NCBI GenBank assembly: GCA_017398545.1
Contig: JAFQFT010000024.1
Coordinates: forward strand, 1 to 63,623
DNA from: Bacilli bacterium
GTDB lineage: Bacteria; Bacillota_I; Bacilli_A; ML615J-28; CAG-313
Direction: 5' to 3'
Length of the DNA stretch: 63,623 nucleotides
Shown here: piece after piece, positions 55,073 through 63,623 of the stretch
How positions within the stretch are numbered: position 1 is the first letter of the stretch
Layout of the letters: every line of letters starts with the position of its first letter
Notes under the pieces: generated by a model
What the model was told of the DNA's origin: nothing
Seen by the model: the letters and a program-made list of their open reading frames with translations, nothing else
Database searches by the model: none
Translations under genes and position numbers: made by a program

Positions 55073-55564
55073 ATGAAATATTTTAAATATATTTGTTTAG
55101 TATGTTATATTTTTATAACAATTGTAATATTTGTAAAAGCAGTTGAAGATGGTGAAACATCATCGCAGTCATCAAATCAAGTAACTGATATTGTAGTAGA
55201 TACAATAGATACAATTACTCCAGGTGAAGAATCAATTACTGATAAGTTTGACATTGAAGATATAAGACATTTTATTAGAAAAGCAATTGGACACTTTGGA
55301 GTATTTTTAGTGCTAGGAGTATTTTCATGTTTTACATATTACTTATTTATTAAAAGAAGATTATTGTCTTTTATAATAATAATACTAGTTGGTTTATTAA
55401 CTGCAGGGTTATCTGAAATATTTCAAGGAATACCAGAAGGTAGAGTTCCATCATTTAATGATGTATTAATTGATTATGTGGGGTATTTAATAGCAGTTGT
55501 TATATTTAGTTTAATTTTTTATATACCTTTTTATATCAAAGGAAAAAAAGTAGGAAGTAGTTAA
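55073..55564 (+). CDS. VanZ-like membrane protein
   Basis: 163 residues, four helices. The core RKAIGHFGVFLVLG, LSEIFQ, EGRVPSFNDVLIDYVGYLIAV shows the VanZ family pattern (His in the second helix, SExxQ, GRxxxxxDVxxDxxG). Family members are small membrane proteins, one linked to teicoplanin resistance; most have no assigned role. A weak GGTGAG ribosome binding site precedes the ATG. The stem-loop AAAGTAGGAAGTA / TACTTGCTACTTT (one mismatch) overlapping its stop is a probable terminator (55547-55580). Confidence 0.85.
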   Translation: MKYFKYICLVCYIFITIVIFVKAVEDGETSSQSSNQVTDIVVDTIDTITPGEESITDKFDIEDIRHFIRKAIGHFGVFLVLGVFSCFTYYLFIKRRLLSFIIIILVGLLTAGLSEIFQGIPEGRVPSFNDVLIDYVGYLIAVVIFSLIFYIPFYIKGKKVGSS

Positions 55565-55602
55565 AAATACTTGCTACTTTATTTTATTTTTAAATAATTA
55601 TT

Positions 55603-55611
55603 TGATATAAT
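55603..55611 (+). promoter_or_regulatory. Extended -10 promoter of the serine hydrolase gene
   Basis: TGATATAAT, 26 bases before the ATG. Confidence 0.5.
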
Positions 55612-55637
55612 ATTTTCAAAGAAAGAAGGTATTACTC

Positions 55638-56765
55638 ATGGAAACAATGGATTTAGAACTTAAGAAAATATTAGATAAATATGAATTTGCTAGTGTACAA
55701 GTCCTACACGCAACTAAAGAAGGTGTTGATTTACATTTAAGTTTAGGTAAACTAGATATTGAAGAAGATATTGATGTAACAAGTGATACGATATATCGTA
55801 TTGCGTCTGTTTCTAAGATTGTAGTTGCGCTTGCTGCAATGAAACTAGTTGAAGAAGGAAAAATGAATATATATGAAGATGTATCAAAATACTTAGGCTT
55901 TACACTTAGAAACCCAAATCATCCAGATAAGAAAATTACACTTGAACATCTTATGACTCAAACTTCGTCTATTACTGATGGATTTGATGATCCAAATAAA
56001 GGATATGATGCAGTTAACGGACCAAGTATTCATGTACCATTAAAAGAAATTTTAACTAATCCAGATTATGAATATTATAATCCTAAAACTTTTTTAGAAG
56101 AAGCCCCTGGTACAAGATGGCTATATTCAAACTTTGGTTGTGGTATTTTAGCTTGTATAGTTGAGCGTGTTAGTGGAAAGTTATTTACTGATTATATTAA
56201 AGAAATATTATTAGATCCACTTGAAATTGATGGTGGATTTAGAGCAGGACAAGTTGTTAAAAAAGATAAGATTGCATCACTTTATGATTATGATGATAAT
56301 GGATATAAAAAACTTAGAACTGGTGAACGATTTGTAAAATATATGTTCCCAATCTATCCTCTTGGTGATAACTTTAGAGGCCCTGCTGGTGGACTTTTTA
56401 TTAGTGCAAAAGATTTATCAAAGATTATGATTATGATGATGAATAAAGGTACTTATAATGGAATAAAACTTTTTGAAGAAAAAACAATTCTTGAAATGGA
56501 AAAAGTTCATTATGATGGCTTTATACCTGATAAACAATATGCCGCAAAAGGACTGCAACTTTGCCATTTACCTTTCTATACAAAAGAACCTTTACTTGGA
56601 CACTTTGGTACTGCATATGGATTAAAGAGTTTTATGTTCTATAATCGTGATAATGGCTATATCTTTATGTGTGGTGGGTCTAATTATAAAATAATTAAAG
56701 AACGTAATATTTCAGAAATTCAAAATGATTTATTTGAATATTTAACAAAGAAATACGAGAAATAA
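55638..56765 (+). CDS. Beta-lactamase/penicillin-binding protein-fold serine hydrolase
   Basis: 375 residues. Catalytic SxxK is S57-V-S-K60, the YxN motif is in WLYSNFGCG, and HFGTAYG near the C-terminus stands for the HxG/KTG motif. No signal peptide, so it is cytoplasmic; this fits class C beta-lactamase-like esterases and D-peptidases rather than secreted beta-lactamase. AAGAAGG precedes the ATG. The next gene, an LD-carboxypeptidase, starts six bases after the stop, so the pair may act in muropeptide recycling. Specific substrate unknown. Confidence 0.88.
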   Translation: METMDLELKKILDKYEFASVQVLHATKEGVDLHLSLGKLDIEEDIDVTSDTIYRIASVSKIVVALAAMKLVEEGKMNIYEDVSKYLGFTLRNPNHPDKKITLEHLMTQTSSITDGFDDPNKGYDAVNGPSIHVPLKEILTNPDYEYYNPKTFLEEAPGTRWLYSNFGCGILACIVERVSGKLFTDYIKEILLDPLEIDGGFRAGQVVKKDKIASLYDYDDNGYKKLRTGERFVKYMFPIYPLGDNFRGPAGGLFISAKDLSKIMIMMMNKGTYNGIKLFEEKTILEMEKVHYDGFIPDKQYAAKGLQLCHLPFYTKEPLLGHFGTAYGLKSFMFYNRDNGYIFMCGGSNYKIIKERNISEIQNDLFEYLTKKYEK

Positions 56766-56770
56766 GATAT

Positions 56771-57685
56771 ATGAATAAATGTAGAAAAATTAAACCAGGT
56801 TCAGTACTAGGCATTATTTGCCCATCTGGACATCCAAAGAATATAGACGTAGTAAATAAATTTTGTAACTTATTAAAAAGTCATGGTTATAACTATAAAT
56901 TAGGTAAATCAGTTACAGCAGTTGAAGGTTATTTAGCAGGTAGTGATATTCTACGTGCAGAAGATTTAATGGAAATGTTTAAGGATGAAACTGTAGATGC
57001 AGTGTTATGTTTTAAAGGTGGGTATGGTGCACAACGTGTATTACCATATCTTGATTTTGAAGAATTAAAGAAGCATCCAAAACTATTAATGGGATTTTCT
57101 GATATTACAGTATTACTTAATACACTTTACCAATTTGCTGATATGCCAACAGTTCATGGTGAAATGGGGGCATGTATGCAGTATTATGAAAAGTTTACTT
57201 TTGAACATTTCTTTACAACACTAAGTGATGGTTTTAATAAACCATTAAAAAATCCTACTAAAAAACTAAATATTATTAATGAAGGAATTGTAGAAGGAGT
57301 AATAGTTGGTGGAAACTTAAGTTTAATATATGCATTAATGGGAACTCCTTATGAAATTGATTTTAATGATAAAATCTTATTTATTGAAGAAGTAAGTGAA
57401 GCACCATATGCAGTAGATAGAATGCTATCATCACTCATCTTAAGTGGAAAACTTAAAAATCTAAAAGGGATTATTTGTGGATATTTTACTGATTGTGAAT
57501 CTACTGAAAATCAAACTGTTGATGAGCTATTAGTACATTATTTAAAACCACTTAATGTTCCAATGGTAGCAAATTTTCAATCAGGTCATAGTAAACCATT
57601 TATAAATGTACCAATTGGACTTAAAGTAAAACTTGATACATTTAATGAATGTGTAACCGTTTTAGAAAGTTTATACGAAGAATAA
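56771..57685 (+). CDS. LD-carboxypeptidase, S66 family (LdcA/MccF-like)
   Basis: 304 residues. IICPSG at the N-terminus, FKGGYGAQRVLPYLD, nucleophile S110 in GFSDIT, catalytic Glu in FIEEVSEAPY and His in SGHSKPFINVPIG match the S66 fold (Ser-Glu-His triad). LdcA removes the terminal D-Ala from muramyl tetrapeptides in the cytoplasm; MccF homologues cleave microcin C. Recycling is the more likely role because the neighbour is another D-peptidase-like enzyme. Confidence 0.92.
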   Translation: MNKCRKIKPGSVLGIICPSGHPKNIDVVNKFCNLLKSHGYNYKLGKSVTAVEGYLAGSDILRAEDLMEMFKDETVDAVLCFKGGYGAQRVLPYLDFEELKKHPKLLMGFSDITVLLNTLYQFADMPTVHGEMGACMQYYEKFTFEHFFTTLSDGFNKPLKNPTKKLNIINEGIVEGVIVGGNLSLIYALMGTPYEIDFNDKILFIEEVSEAPYAVDRMLSSLILSGKLKNLKGIICGYFTDCESTENQTVDELLVHYLKPLNVPMVANFQSGHSKPFINVPIGLKVKLDTFNECVTVLESLYEE

Positions 57686-57749
57686 TTATTAAAAAAAGAG
57701 TATAATAATATATATATAATAAAACAAAAAAAGAAAAGAGAATATATAT

Positions 57750-59564
57750 ATGAATATTAAAAATATTGCAATCATTGCGCACGTTGACCATGGTAAAACA
57801 TCTTTAGTTGATGCACTTTTAAAAACAACTGAAACATTTAGAGATAATGAAGTTGTTGATACTTGTGTAATGGATTCAAATGACTTAGAAAAAGAACGTG
57901 GAATTACTATTTTATCAAAACCTACTGGTGTATATTATAAGGATTATAAAATTAATATTTTAGATACTCCAGGCCATGCTGACTTTTCTGGTGAAGTAGA
58001 AAGAATTATGGGGATGGTAGATGGAGTACTTCTTGTTGTTGATGCATATGAAGGAACAATGCCACAAACAAGATTTGTATTAAAAAGAGCTTTAGAACAT
58101 CATCATAAAGTAGTGGTAGTAATTAATAAAATTGATAAACCAACTGCACGTCCTGCGGTAGTAATAGACCAAGTATTAGATTTATTTATTGACCTTGGTG
58201 CAGATGATGATCAATTAGAGTTTAAAGTGGTATATACATCAGCAGTAAACTTTACATCAAGTATATCTGATGATCCAGAATCCCAAGAAGAAGGAATGGA
58301 AGCATTACTAGATATGGTATTAAAAGAAATTCCTGATCCTGAAAATGATATAGAGTCTTCTCTTCAATTTCAACCAGCACTACTTGATTATAATGATTAT
58401 GTAGGGCGAATTGGAATAGGTAGAATTAAACGAGGAAAAATGGCTCTTAATCAAATGGTATCATGTGTAAGAATTGATGGAAGTATTACAAACTTTAGAG
58501 TACAAAAATTATTTAACTTTGAAGGTATAAAACGTAATGAAGTAGAAATTGCATATGCTGGTGATATTGTAGGTATTGCGGGGCTTCCTGATATATATGT
58601 TGGTGAAACAGTTTGTGAACAAAATCAAATTGATCCTCTACCATTAATTCATGTATCAGAACCTACTGTACAAATGAATTTTGGGACTAATACTTCTCCA
58701 TTCGTTGGACGTGATGGTAAAATCTTAACTGCAAGAAAAATTGAAGAACGTTTATTTAAAGAAACACAAAGTGATGTATCGTTAAAAGTAGAACGTGTCG
58801 AAAACAAAGAAGAATGGGTAGTATCTGGACGTGGAGAACTACATCTATCAATTCTAATAGAAAACTTAAGAAGAGAAGGTTATGAATTCCAAGTATCTCG
58901 TCCTAAAGTTATCTTAAAAGAAATTGATGGAATTCTTTATGAACCATATGAAGATGTTGTAATTGATGTACCAGATGAATACGTAGGACCTGCAATTGAA
59001 ATGTTAGGAACAAGACGTGGGAATTTAATTTCAATGGATTCAAAAGATTCACAAACAAGACTTACTTATGTTGTTCCATCAAAAGGATTAATTGGTTTTT
59101 CAACTGAATTTATGACTGCTACTCATGGTTATGGAATTATGAATCATGTATTTAGCGAATTTAAACCAGTTACACCAGATACATATGTAGGTCGTAAACA
59201 ACATGTACTTGTTTCAATTAATTCTGGGTCTGCTACTGCATATGCTTGTGGTCAAATAGAAGACCGTGGTGAATTATTTATTGCACCTGGTGAAGAAGTT
59301 TATGAAGGAATGATTATAGGTATTTGTAATAGAGAAGAAGACCTAGCAGTAAATATTACACGTGCTAAACAAATGACAAATCAAAGAAGTTCAACAAAAG
59401 ATTCAACAGTTGTTTTAAAAGCACCAAGACAGTTATCTTTAGAAAATTATTTAGAATTTATTGATGATGATGAACTTGTAGAAATTACTCCTCATCATAT
59501 AAGACTTAGAAAAGTAATTCTAGATACTGTTGAAAGAAAGAAATATGATTCTAGAAATAAATAA
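57750..59564 (+). CDS. typA: Translational GTPase TypA/BipA
   Basis: 604 residues. G1 AHVDHGKTS (10-18), switch region KERGITI, G3 [15 protein letters not shown]4 NKIDKP and the C-terminal BipA domain with [11 protein letters not shown] and [12 protein letters not shown]. Binds the ribosome and helps 50S assembly and stress adaptation. Start [18 protein letters not shown] is the standard N-terminus; GAAAAGAG precedes the ATG. Confidence 0.97.
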   Translation: MNIKNIAIIAHVDHGKTSLVDALLKTTETFRDNEVVDTCVMDSNDLEKERGITILSKPTGVYYKDYKINILDTPGHADFSGEVERIMGMVDGVLLVVDAYEGTMPQTRFVLKRALEHHHKVVVVINKIDKPTARPAVVIDQVLDLFIDLGADDDQLEFKVVYTSAVNFTSSISDDPESQEEGMEALLDMVLKEIPDPENDIESSLQFQPALLDYNDYVGRIGIGRIKRGKMALNQMVSCVRIDGSITNFRVQKLFNFEGIKRNEVEIAYAGDIVGIAGLPDIYVGETVCEQNQIDPLPLIHVSEPTVQMNFGTNTSPFVGRDGKILTARKIEERLFKETQSDVSLKVERVENKEEWVVSGRGELHLSILIENLRREGYEFQVSRPKVILKEIDGILYEPYEDVVIDVPDEYVGPAIEMLGTRRGNLISMDSKDSQTRLTYVVPSKGLIGFSTEFMTATHGYGIMNHVFSEFKPVTPDTYVGRKQHVLVSINSGSATAYACGQIEDRGELFIAPGEEVYEGMIIGICNREEDLAVNITRAKQMTNQRSSTKDSTVVLKAPRQLSLENYLEFIDDDELVEITPHHIRLRKVILDTVERKKYDSRNK

Positions 59565-59569
59565 AAATT

Positions 59570-59598
59570 AAGATGTAGAGTTAACGTCTACATCTTTT
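59570..59598 (+). terminator. Rho-independent terminator after typA
   Basis: 10-bp stem AAGATGTAGA / TCTACATCTT with a seven-base loop and T-run. Confidence 0.85.
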
Positions 59599-59615
59599 TC
59601 TTTAACTCCCTTTAC

Positions 59616-59644
59616 TTGAAGAAACCTAATAAATTTGTTATACT
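59616..59644 (+). promoter_or_regulatory. Promoter of PHP phosphatase gene
   Basis: TTGAAG, 17-base spacer, TATACT (59639-59644), 23 bases before the ATG. Confidence 0.65.
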
Positions 59645-59667
59645 ATATATAATAAGGAAGTGATTAT

Positions 59668-60459
59668 ATGGTATTACATGATCAACATGTTCATTCATAT
59701 TATTCTGAAGACTCTAATGAACCATTAATTAATTATTACCTCTTAGCAAAAAAAATAGGGTGTAAATATTTTGTAACAACTGAACACATCGATTATATGC
59801 CTAGTATGGATAATCATCATTGGTTATGTGATTTTGATAAGTTACAAAATGAATTAATTAATTTATATAAAGAAAATGGTCCTATTCCTTTACTTGGTAT
59901 TGAGATGGGATATAGAATTGATTACTTAAATGAAATTAATTCATTACTTAATAAATATGATTATGATATAATAAATTTAAGCATTCATGATAGTGGAAAA
60001 TATGAATATTACTTTGTATCAAATTTTACAGAACTAGGGATTAAACAAACTATTAAAATGTATTATGAACAAATGCTTGATGCGGTAACAAGAATTGATA
60101 AATTCAATGTTTTAAGTCATATTGATTATTGTTATAAAACAGTTCTTAAGATAGATCCTAATTATGATTTTTTAAGTGATTATCATTTAATTAAACCTAT
60201 CTTAGAAACTTTAATAAAAAAAGAAAAAGCATTAGAAATTAATGTAAAAGTACAAAAAGCATTACCAGAAAGACATTTATATACACTTCTTGATATATAT
60301 AAGAGTCTTGGTGGCGTGCGTCTTACTTTATCAACTGATGCACATACTGTATCTAGATATAAAGAAGACTTTGATAAATATATAAAGATTATTAAAGAAT
60401 GTGGATTTAATTATCTATGTTATTATATTAAACAAAAAGAATATCATTATGATATTTAA
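59668..60459 (+). CDS. PHP-family phosphatase, histidinol-phosphatase (HisJ/HisK)-like
   Basis: 263 residues. PHP metal motifs: HVHSYYSED (7-15), TTEHIDY, GIEMGYR, LSIHDSG, LSHIDY and STDAHTV. The order and length match HisJ-type histidinol phosphatases. There is no histidine operon in this window, so a different phosphate monoester is possible. AAGGAAG precedes the ATG. Followed by the next gene after 14 bases. Confidence 0.82.
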   Translation: MVLHDQHVHSYYSEDSNEPLINYYLLAKKIGCKYFVTTEHIDYMPSMDNHHWLCDFDKLQNELINLYKENGPIPLLGIEMGYRIDYLNEINSLLNKYDYDIINLSIHDSGKYEYYFVSNFTELGIKQTIKMYYEQMLDAVTRIDKFNVLSHIDYCYKTVLKIDPNYDFLSDYHLIKPILETLIKKEKALEINVKVQKALPERHLYTLLDIYKSLGGVRLTLSTDAHTVSRYKEDFDKYIKIIKECGFNYLCYYIKQKEYHYDI

Positions 60460-60473
60460 AAAGGAGTGTTATT

Positions 60474-61328
60474 TTGACTGAAAAAGATTTTAGAAAAGTA
60501 GTTACTAGCCTAGAACTTACAAAAACTGATAAAGAAGAAATTAATTCATTTATTATAGAATTAGAAAACAAAATTAAACAAAAACTAAGTTATTTAAATG
60601 TAGTTGAACTTAAAAAAGCAGGTGCTTTATATACTAATACAATGTATCATGGTTCAAAAAATTTAGAACTTATGTTAGTACTAGATATGCCAAAGATTAA
60701 TTCATATCCACTTATGAATCAAGCAGCATTAAATGAGGTTTGGAATTTCTTTGTATTTGAATATAGTTTAGATAAAATTAATCAAATAGGTGTGAACACG
60801 CAAACTAATAGTATAGATGTTGTTTTAGATAACTATAATCTAAATGTATTAATAAGATTTAAAGATATATTAAACTATCAAACTAGTAATTTTATTAAGA
60901 CAGATGATTTAAGATGTGCATTTGTAAATCTTGCGGGAAGTGAGTTTAATTTATATAAAAATACAATTCAACTATTAACATATTATAAAGATATAAACAA
61001 TCTTAATTTAATAAGTGATTATGAAATTGAATTATTATTATATTATGGTCTTTCTGAAAACTTTACAAAACATACATATGAAGCATATTTAAAAGAATTT
61101 GTTCATGCAATAGATGATTTTACTAAAGGAATAAAAATTGACCAAGATGACGAGACTTATCGTAATTTAAATATTGAAAAAGTAAATGTCTCTAAACAAC
61201 CTTATATGATTATAGATATTGCTAATCCTTCAGTTAATTTAACTAGTAAAATAGGTGAAGCATATTTAAATGAACTTAAGAAATTTAAGAAAATTATTCT
61301 AAAAACATTAGAAGCAAAAGTAGAATAA
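60474..61328 (+). CDS. Degenerate nucleotidyltransferase-like protein, unknown function
   Basis: 284 residues, start TTG at 60474, seven bases after AAGGAG. An N-terminal helical part precedes AGALYTNTMYHGSKNLELMLVL, which has the outline of the nucleotidyltransferase GS...DxD segment but reads ELML where DxD would be expected; SIDVVLDNYNL follows where the third Asp strand would lie. The C-terminal half is helical. This pattern suggests a nucleotidyltransferase fold that has lost catalysis, but the assignment is weak. Probably cotranscribed with the PHP gene. Confidence 0.5.
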   Translation: MTEKDFRKVVTSLELTKTDKEEINSFIIELENKIKQKLSYLNVVELKKAGALYTNTMYHGSKNLELMLVLDMPKINSYPLMNQAALNEVWNFFVFEYSLDKINQIGVNTQTNSIDVVLDNYNLNVLIRFKDILNYQTSNFIKTDDLRCAFVNLAGSEFNLYKNTIQLLTYYKDINNLNLISDYEIELLLYYGLSENFTKHTYEAYLKEFVHAIDDFTKGIKIDQDDETYRNLNIEKVNVSKQPYMIIDIANPSVNLTSKIGEAYLNELKKFKKIILKTLEAKVE

Positions 61329-61369
61329 AAAACTAATAATGCTACTTGCTTTTATAAAAGTATAAAAAG

Positions 61370-61378
61370 TGGTATAAT
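61370..61378 (+). promoter_or_regulatory. Extended -10 promoter of yebC
   Basis: TGGTATAAT, 34 bases before the ATG. Confidence 0.55.
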
Positions 61379-61412
61379 AAATGAGGTAAAAATTTAAGAA
61401 GGAGAATTTATT

Positions 61413-62165
61413 ATGGGTAGAGCGCATGAAGTACGTGCAGCATCAATGGCAAAAACAGCTGCAGCAAAAGCTAAACTTAACAGTAAATGGAGCCGCCTAA
61501 TTTATATGGCAGCAAAAGCTGGTGTTCCTGATCCAGATCTAAATCAAACATTAAAAAGAACAATTGAAAGAGCTAAAAGAGAACAAGTAACAGCAGACGT
61601 TATTAAACGTGCAATCGATAAAGCAAAAGGTGCTGACCAAACATCATATGTTGATTTATTACTTGAAGGTTTTGGACCTGGTAATTCACAAGTAGTTGTT
61701 GAATGTTTAACAGATAACCATAACCGTACACAAACTGATGTAAAAGTTGCATTCCAAAAAACTGGTGGTAAGATTGCATCAAGTGGAAGTGTTACATATC
61801 AATTCAAACATTTAGCAGTATTCGTATTTAAAGGTTTAAGTGAAGAAGATGCAGTAATGGCATTATTAGATGCTGACTGTGATGTTCAAAACACTTATAC
61901 AGAAACAGATGAAGAAACTGGTGATGAACTAGTTACTGTTGAAGCTGATTATTCTGAATACAATAAAATTAGACAAGCTCTTGCAGATCTTGGTGATGAT
62001 ATTGAATTCTTAGTTGATAAAATCAGTTGGGAAACAGATAACATGGTTGATTTAACAGATGAAAAGGAAATCGACCAATTCGAACGTTTACTTGCAATGT
62101 TAGAAGATCTTGATGATGTACAAGATGTTTATCATAACGTAAACTGGGAAGTATCAGAAGAATAA
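61413..62165 (+). CDS. yebC: YebC/PmpR family protein
   Basis: 250 residues. GRAHEVRAASMAKTAAAKAK at the N-terminus, then LNSKWSRLIYMAAKAGVPDP and the TNHNRT-type middle (TDNHNRTQTDVKVAF) are diagnostic. Earlier annotated as transcription regulator; YebC2-type members assist translation of proline-rich stretches. Acts in the cytoplasm. AAGGAG precedes the ATG. Confidence 0.95.
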   Translation: MGRAHEVRAASMAKTAAAKAKLNSKWSRLIYMAAKAGVPDPDLNQTLKRTIERAKREQVTADVIKRAIDKAKGADQTSYVDLLLEGFGPGNSQVVVECLTDNHNRTQTDVKVAFQKTGGKIASSGSVTYQFKHLAVFVFKGLSEEDAVMALLDADCDVQNTYTETDEETGDELVTVEADYSEYNKIRQALADLGDDIEFLVDKISWETDNMVDLTDEKEIDQFERLLAMLEDLDDVQDVYHNVNWEVSEE

Positions 62166-62175
62166 TTAAAACATT

Positions 62176-62233
62176 TTAAAAGCAATATACTTGCTAATAT
62201 CATAATAATTTGATATACTAATATTGCTTTTAA
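62176..62233 (+). terminator. Long hairpin between yebC and tRNA-Gly
   Basis: 13-bp outer stem TTAAAAGCAATAT / ATATTGCTTTTAA enclosing a second short stem (ATATCA / TGATAT). No T-run after it, so it may be a weak terminator or a processing signal ahead of the tRNA five bases downstream. Confidence 0.5.
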
Positions 62234-62237
62234 TGAT

Positions 62238-62312
62238 GCGGGTATAGTATAAAGGCTATTATACCGCCTTGCCATGGCGAAGATGCCGGTTCGATTCCGG
62301 TTACCCGCTCCA
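62238..62312 (+). tRNA. tRNA-Gly(GCC)
   Basis: Acceptor GCGGGTA (62238-62244) pairs with TACCCGC (62302-62308). The anticodon loop TTGCCAT carries anticodon GCC with U33. The T arm is CCGG TTCGATT CCGG. Discriminator T and CCA are encoded (62309-62312). The lowest anticodon-stem pair is a C-A mismatch. Confidence 0.95.
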
Positions 62313-62323
62313 AAAGAATTTAG

Positions 62324-62350
62324 AAAGTCACAGTAAAATGTGGCTTTTTT
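62324..62350 (+). terminator. Rho-independent terminator after tRNA-Gly
   Basis: 9-bp stem AAAGTCACA / TGTGGCTTT (one G-U pair), six-base loop, T-run. Confidence 0.85.
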
Positions 62351-62402
62351 TATTTAACTTTTTACTCAACCTATGGTTGAATAGTAGTAGAAATTTAAGT
62401 TA

Positions 62403-62431
62403 TTGACCTATATAAAAATATGTATTATAAT
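62403..62431 (+). promoter_or_regulatory. Promoter of XRE regulator gene
   Basis: TTGACC (62403-62408), 17-base spacer, TATAAT (62426-62431). Confidence 0.75.
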
Positions 62432-62438
62432 GTTAGTG

Positions 62439-62448
62439 TAACCGGTTA
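62439..62448. promoter_or_regulatory. Palindromic operator candidate at the transcription start
   Basis: TAACCGGTTA, a perfect palindrome seven bases after the -10. Its G/C-rich centre stands out in this DNA. It is a good candidate site for the XRE protein encoded next. Confidence 0.5.
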
Positions 62449-62474
62449 AAAATATATAAGAAAGGAATAGAAAA

Positions 62475-63524
62475 ATGACAATTGGAGAAAAGATTAAAGA
62501 GTTAAGAATTAAAAATGATTTAACTCAAGAGAAACTAGCAGACTATTTATTTGTATCATATCAAGCAGTGTCAAAATGGGAATGTGGACTATCTAATCCA
62601 GATTTAAGTTTAATTGGACCTCTTACAAAATTATTTAATGTTACTGCTGATGAACTTTTATGTATTACTTCTAAAGATAAAGTAGATGAAAGATATAATG
62701 GACTAAAAAAACTATATAATGAGACATGGCAAACTGGATCATTAGAGGATAGATTTGAGATATGTAAAAAAGCAGTTATAGAATATCCTGGTGATATGTT
62801 TTTCTTGTGTGAGTTAGGGTATTGCGAAGCAATGTTATCATTTAGTTATGAAAATGATGAAGATTATAATAGAGCACAAGAAAGAGGAATTAAATTATTT
62901 GCAAGAGTAATTGAGGACTGTACAGATCCTGTCATTAGAAATTCTGCAATATCTGGAATAGTTCAATATCTATCGTATCAAAAAAGATATGCTGAAGCAA
63001 GAAAATATTTAGAATTATACCCTGATGATGCAGTAATATCTAAAGATGATTTACTTGTATATTGTTTAGTTGGAAAAGAAAAAGAAAAATATCATCAAAA
63101 ACAATTATTTAATCAATTATATAGCTTATTAAGATTAATTGATGATAAAGAAATGTATCAAATTGAAACACAAGAAAAGCTTATTGATTTAATAATTCAG
63201 GATAAAAACTATTTAAGTTTTCACCAAGATTTAAATTACTTAAATATTAAAAAAGCATCTTTATTTGTAAAACAAAAAGAATATCATAAAGCAATTGAAT
63301 GTTTAAAAGTTGCAAAAGAATATGCAATTAAATATGATGAATTAATGAAACAAGACAAACATATTTTCACAACACCATTTCTAAATTTATATGATATTGA
63401 TTTAAAAGAATTTGTTAGAACAGGTGAAAAAACTGAATTAGAAGAATTTATGAAAGATGTAAAAGATAAGAGATTTGCTCCATTAAATAATTTTGATGAG
63501 TATCAAAAATTAATTAGTGATTAA
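62475..63524 (+). CDS. XRE-family transcription regulator with TPR-like C-terminal domain
   Basis: 349 residues. The first ~60 residues are a Cro/C1-type HTH (IGEKIKELRIKNDLTQEKLA, VSYQAVSKWECGLSNPD). The rest is helical with tandem hairpins of the TPR kind (HKAIECLKVAKEYAIKYDE), as in peptide-responsive regulators of the Rgg/PlcR type, though no peptide pheromone gene is visible nearby. AAAGGA precedes the ATG. Probably autoregulated through the palindrome at 62439-62448. A hairpin follows the gene. Confidence 0.9.
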   Translation: MTIGEKIKELRIKNDLTQEKLADYLFVSYQAVSKWECGLSNPDLSLIGPLTKLFNVTADELLCITSKDKVDERYNGLKKLYNETWQTGSLEDRFEICKKAVIEYPGDMFFLCELGYCEAMLSFSYENDEDYNRAQERGIKLFARVIEDCTDPVIRNSAISGIVQYLSYQKRYAEARKYLELYPDDAVISKDDLLVYCLVGKEKEKYHQKQLFNQLYSLLRLIDDKEMYQIETQEKLIDLIIQDKNYLSFHQDLNYLNIKKASLFVKQKEYHKAIECLKVAKEYAIKYDELMKQDKHIFTTPFLNLYDIDLKEFVRTGEKTELEEFMKDVKDKRFAPLNNFDEYQKLISD

Positions 63525-63539
63525 ATAAAATATGTTTTC

Positions 63540-63570
63540 AATAAGCTATCTAAATTGATGGCTTATTTTT
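63540..63570 (+). terminator. Rho-independent terminator after XRE gene
   Basis: 11-bp stem AATAAGCTATC / GATGGCTTATT (one G-U pair), six-base loop, T-run. Confidence 0.8.
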
Positions 63571-63583
63571 CAATAATAAATAA

Positions 63584-63623
63584 GCCGAATGAAAATGCCA
63601 AATTGTGCCGAATGAAAATGCCA
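63584..63623. repeat. 23-bp direct repeat at the window edge, possible mobile element end
   Basis: GCCGAATGAAAATGCCA occurs at 63584-63600 and again at 63607-63623, running off the window. Closely spaced repeats of this type are found at IS21-like termini; the element itself, if present, lies outside. Confidence 0.5.

Noticed and set aside
1..63623. Mycoplasma-type code with TGA read as Trp, suggested by the very low GC content
   Set aside because: TGA ends several full-length genes at the expected place, and Trp is encoded by TGG throughout.

Overview
The window is very A/T-rich DNA from a low-GC Gram-positive bacterium, most likely an uncultured gut member of the Bacilli/Erysipelotrichia/Mollicutes-related lineages. 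This rests on base composition, near-consensus sigma-A promoters, strong AGGAGG ribosome binding sites, short Cys lipoboxes on many secreted proteins, PepF, TypA, YebC, VanZ and QueT/ThiT genes, and preQ1 and TPP riboswitches. TGA is used as a stop (for example at 2822-2824 and 8706-8708), so the mycoplasma code does not apply. The taxon is an inference.

Layout. 1-8708 is a maltodextrin-type uptake locus: binding protein (5' end outside the window), two permeases, a lipoprotein alpha-amylase, an unusually long MsmX-like ATPase, and a second binding protein whose signal peptide is frameshifted. 8762-14142 holds an ECF-type sigma factor, a pair of long palindromes, two membrane proteins of unknown role and a large convergent MORN / AAA+ ATPase / trypsin-like protease fusion. 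14326-23315 holds two heterodimeric ABC exporters separated by a PH-like membrane protein, a DUF3800 protein and, on the minus strand at 19302-19460, a compact candidate type I toxin-antitoxin cassette with a coupled leader peptide. 23344-24991 has a preQ1-I riboswitch with queT, a 190-nt structured RNA and a YwaF-like membrane protein.

25034-34583 is the most unusual part: a divergent sigma-like regulator faces an operon encoding an unknown 213-aa protein, a Mur-ligase-like enzyme with altered active-site motifs, a 2098-aa YD-repeat/Rhs protein with a hydrophobic glycine-rich C-terminal domain, and a probable membrane immunity protein. This looks like a polymorphic-toxin module in which a peptide-ligase homologue is built into the operon.

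35032-62312 is mostly housekeeping and cell-envelope functions: PepF, a lipoprotein with Ig-like and GDPD domains, SbcDC, a CorC-type transporter, a 32-bp tandem repeat next to a serine recombinase, a cation:proton antiporter, a TPP riboswitch with thiT, two paralogous CHAP lipoproteins with near-duplicate promoters, a PASTA-nuclease lipoprotein, a HAD phosphatase, a Ca2+-type P-ATPase, VanZ-like protein, a beta-lactamase-fold hydrolase, an LD-carboxypeptidase, TypA, a PHP phosphatase, a degenerate nucleotidyltransferase-like protein, YebC and tRNA-Gly(GCC). The window closes with an XRE/TPR regulator carrying a promoter palindrome and the start of a 23-bp repeat array that may be the end of a mobile element.

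All functional calls come from motif recognition by eye; no database search was run.
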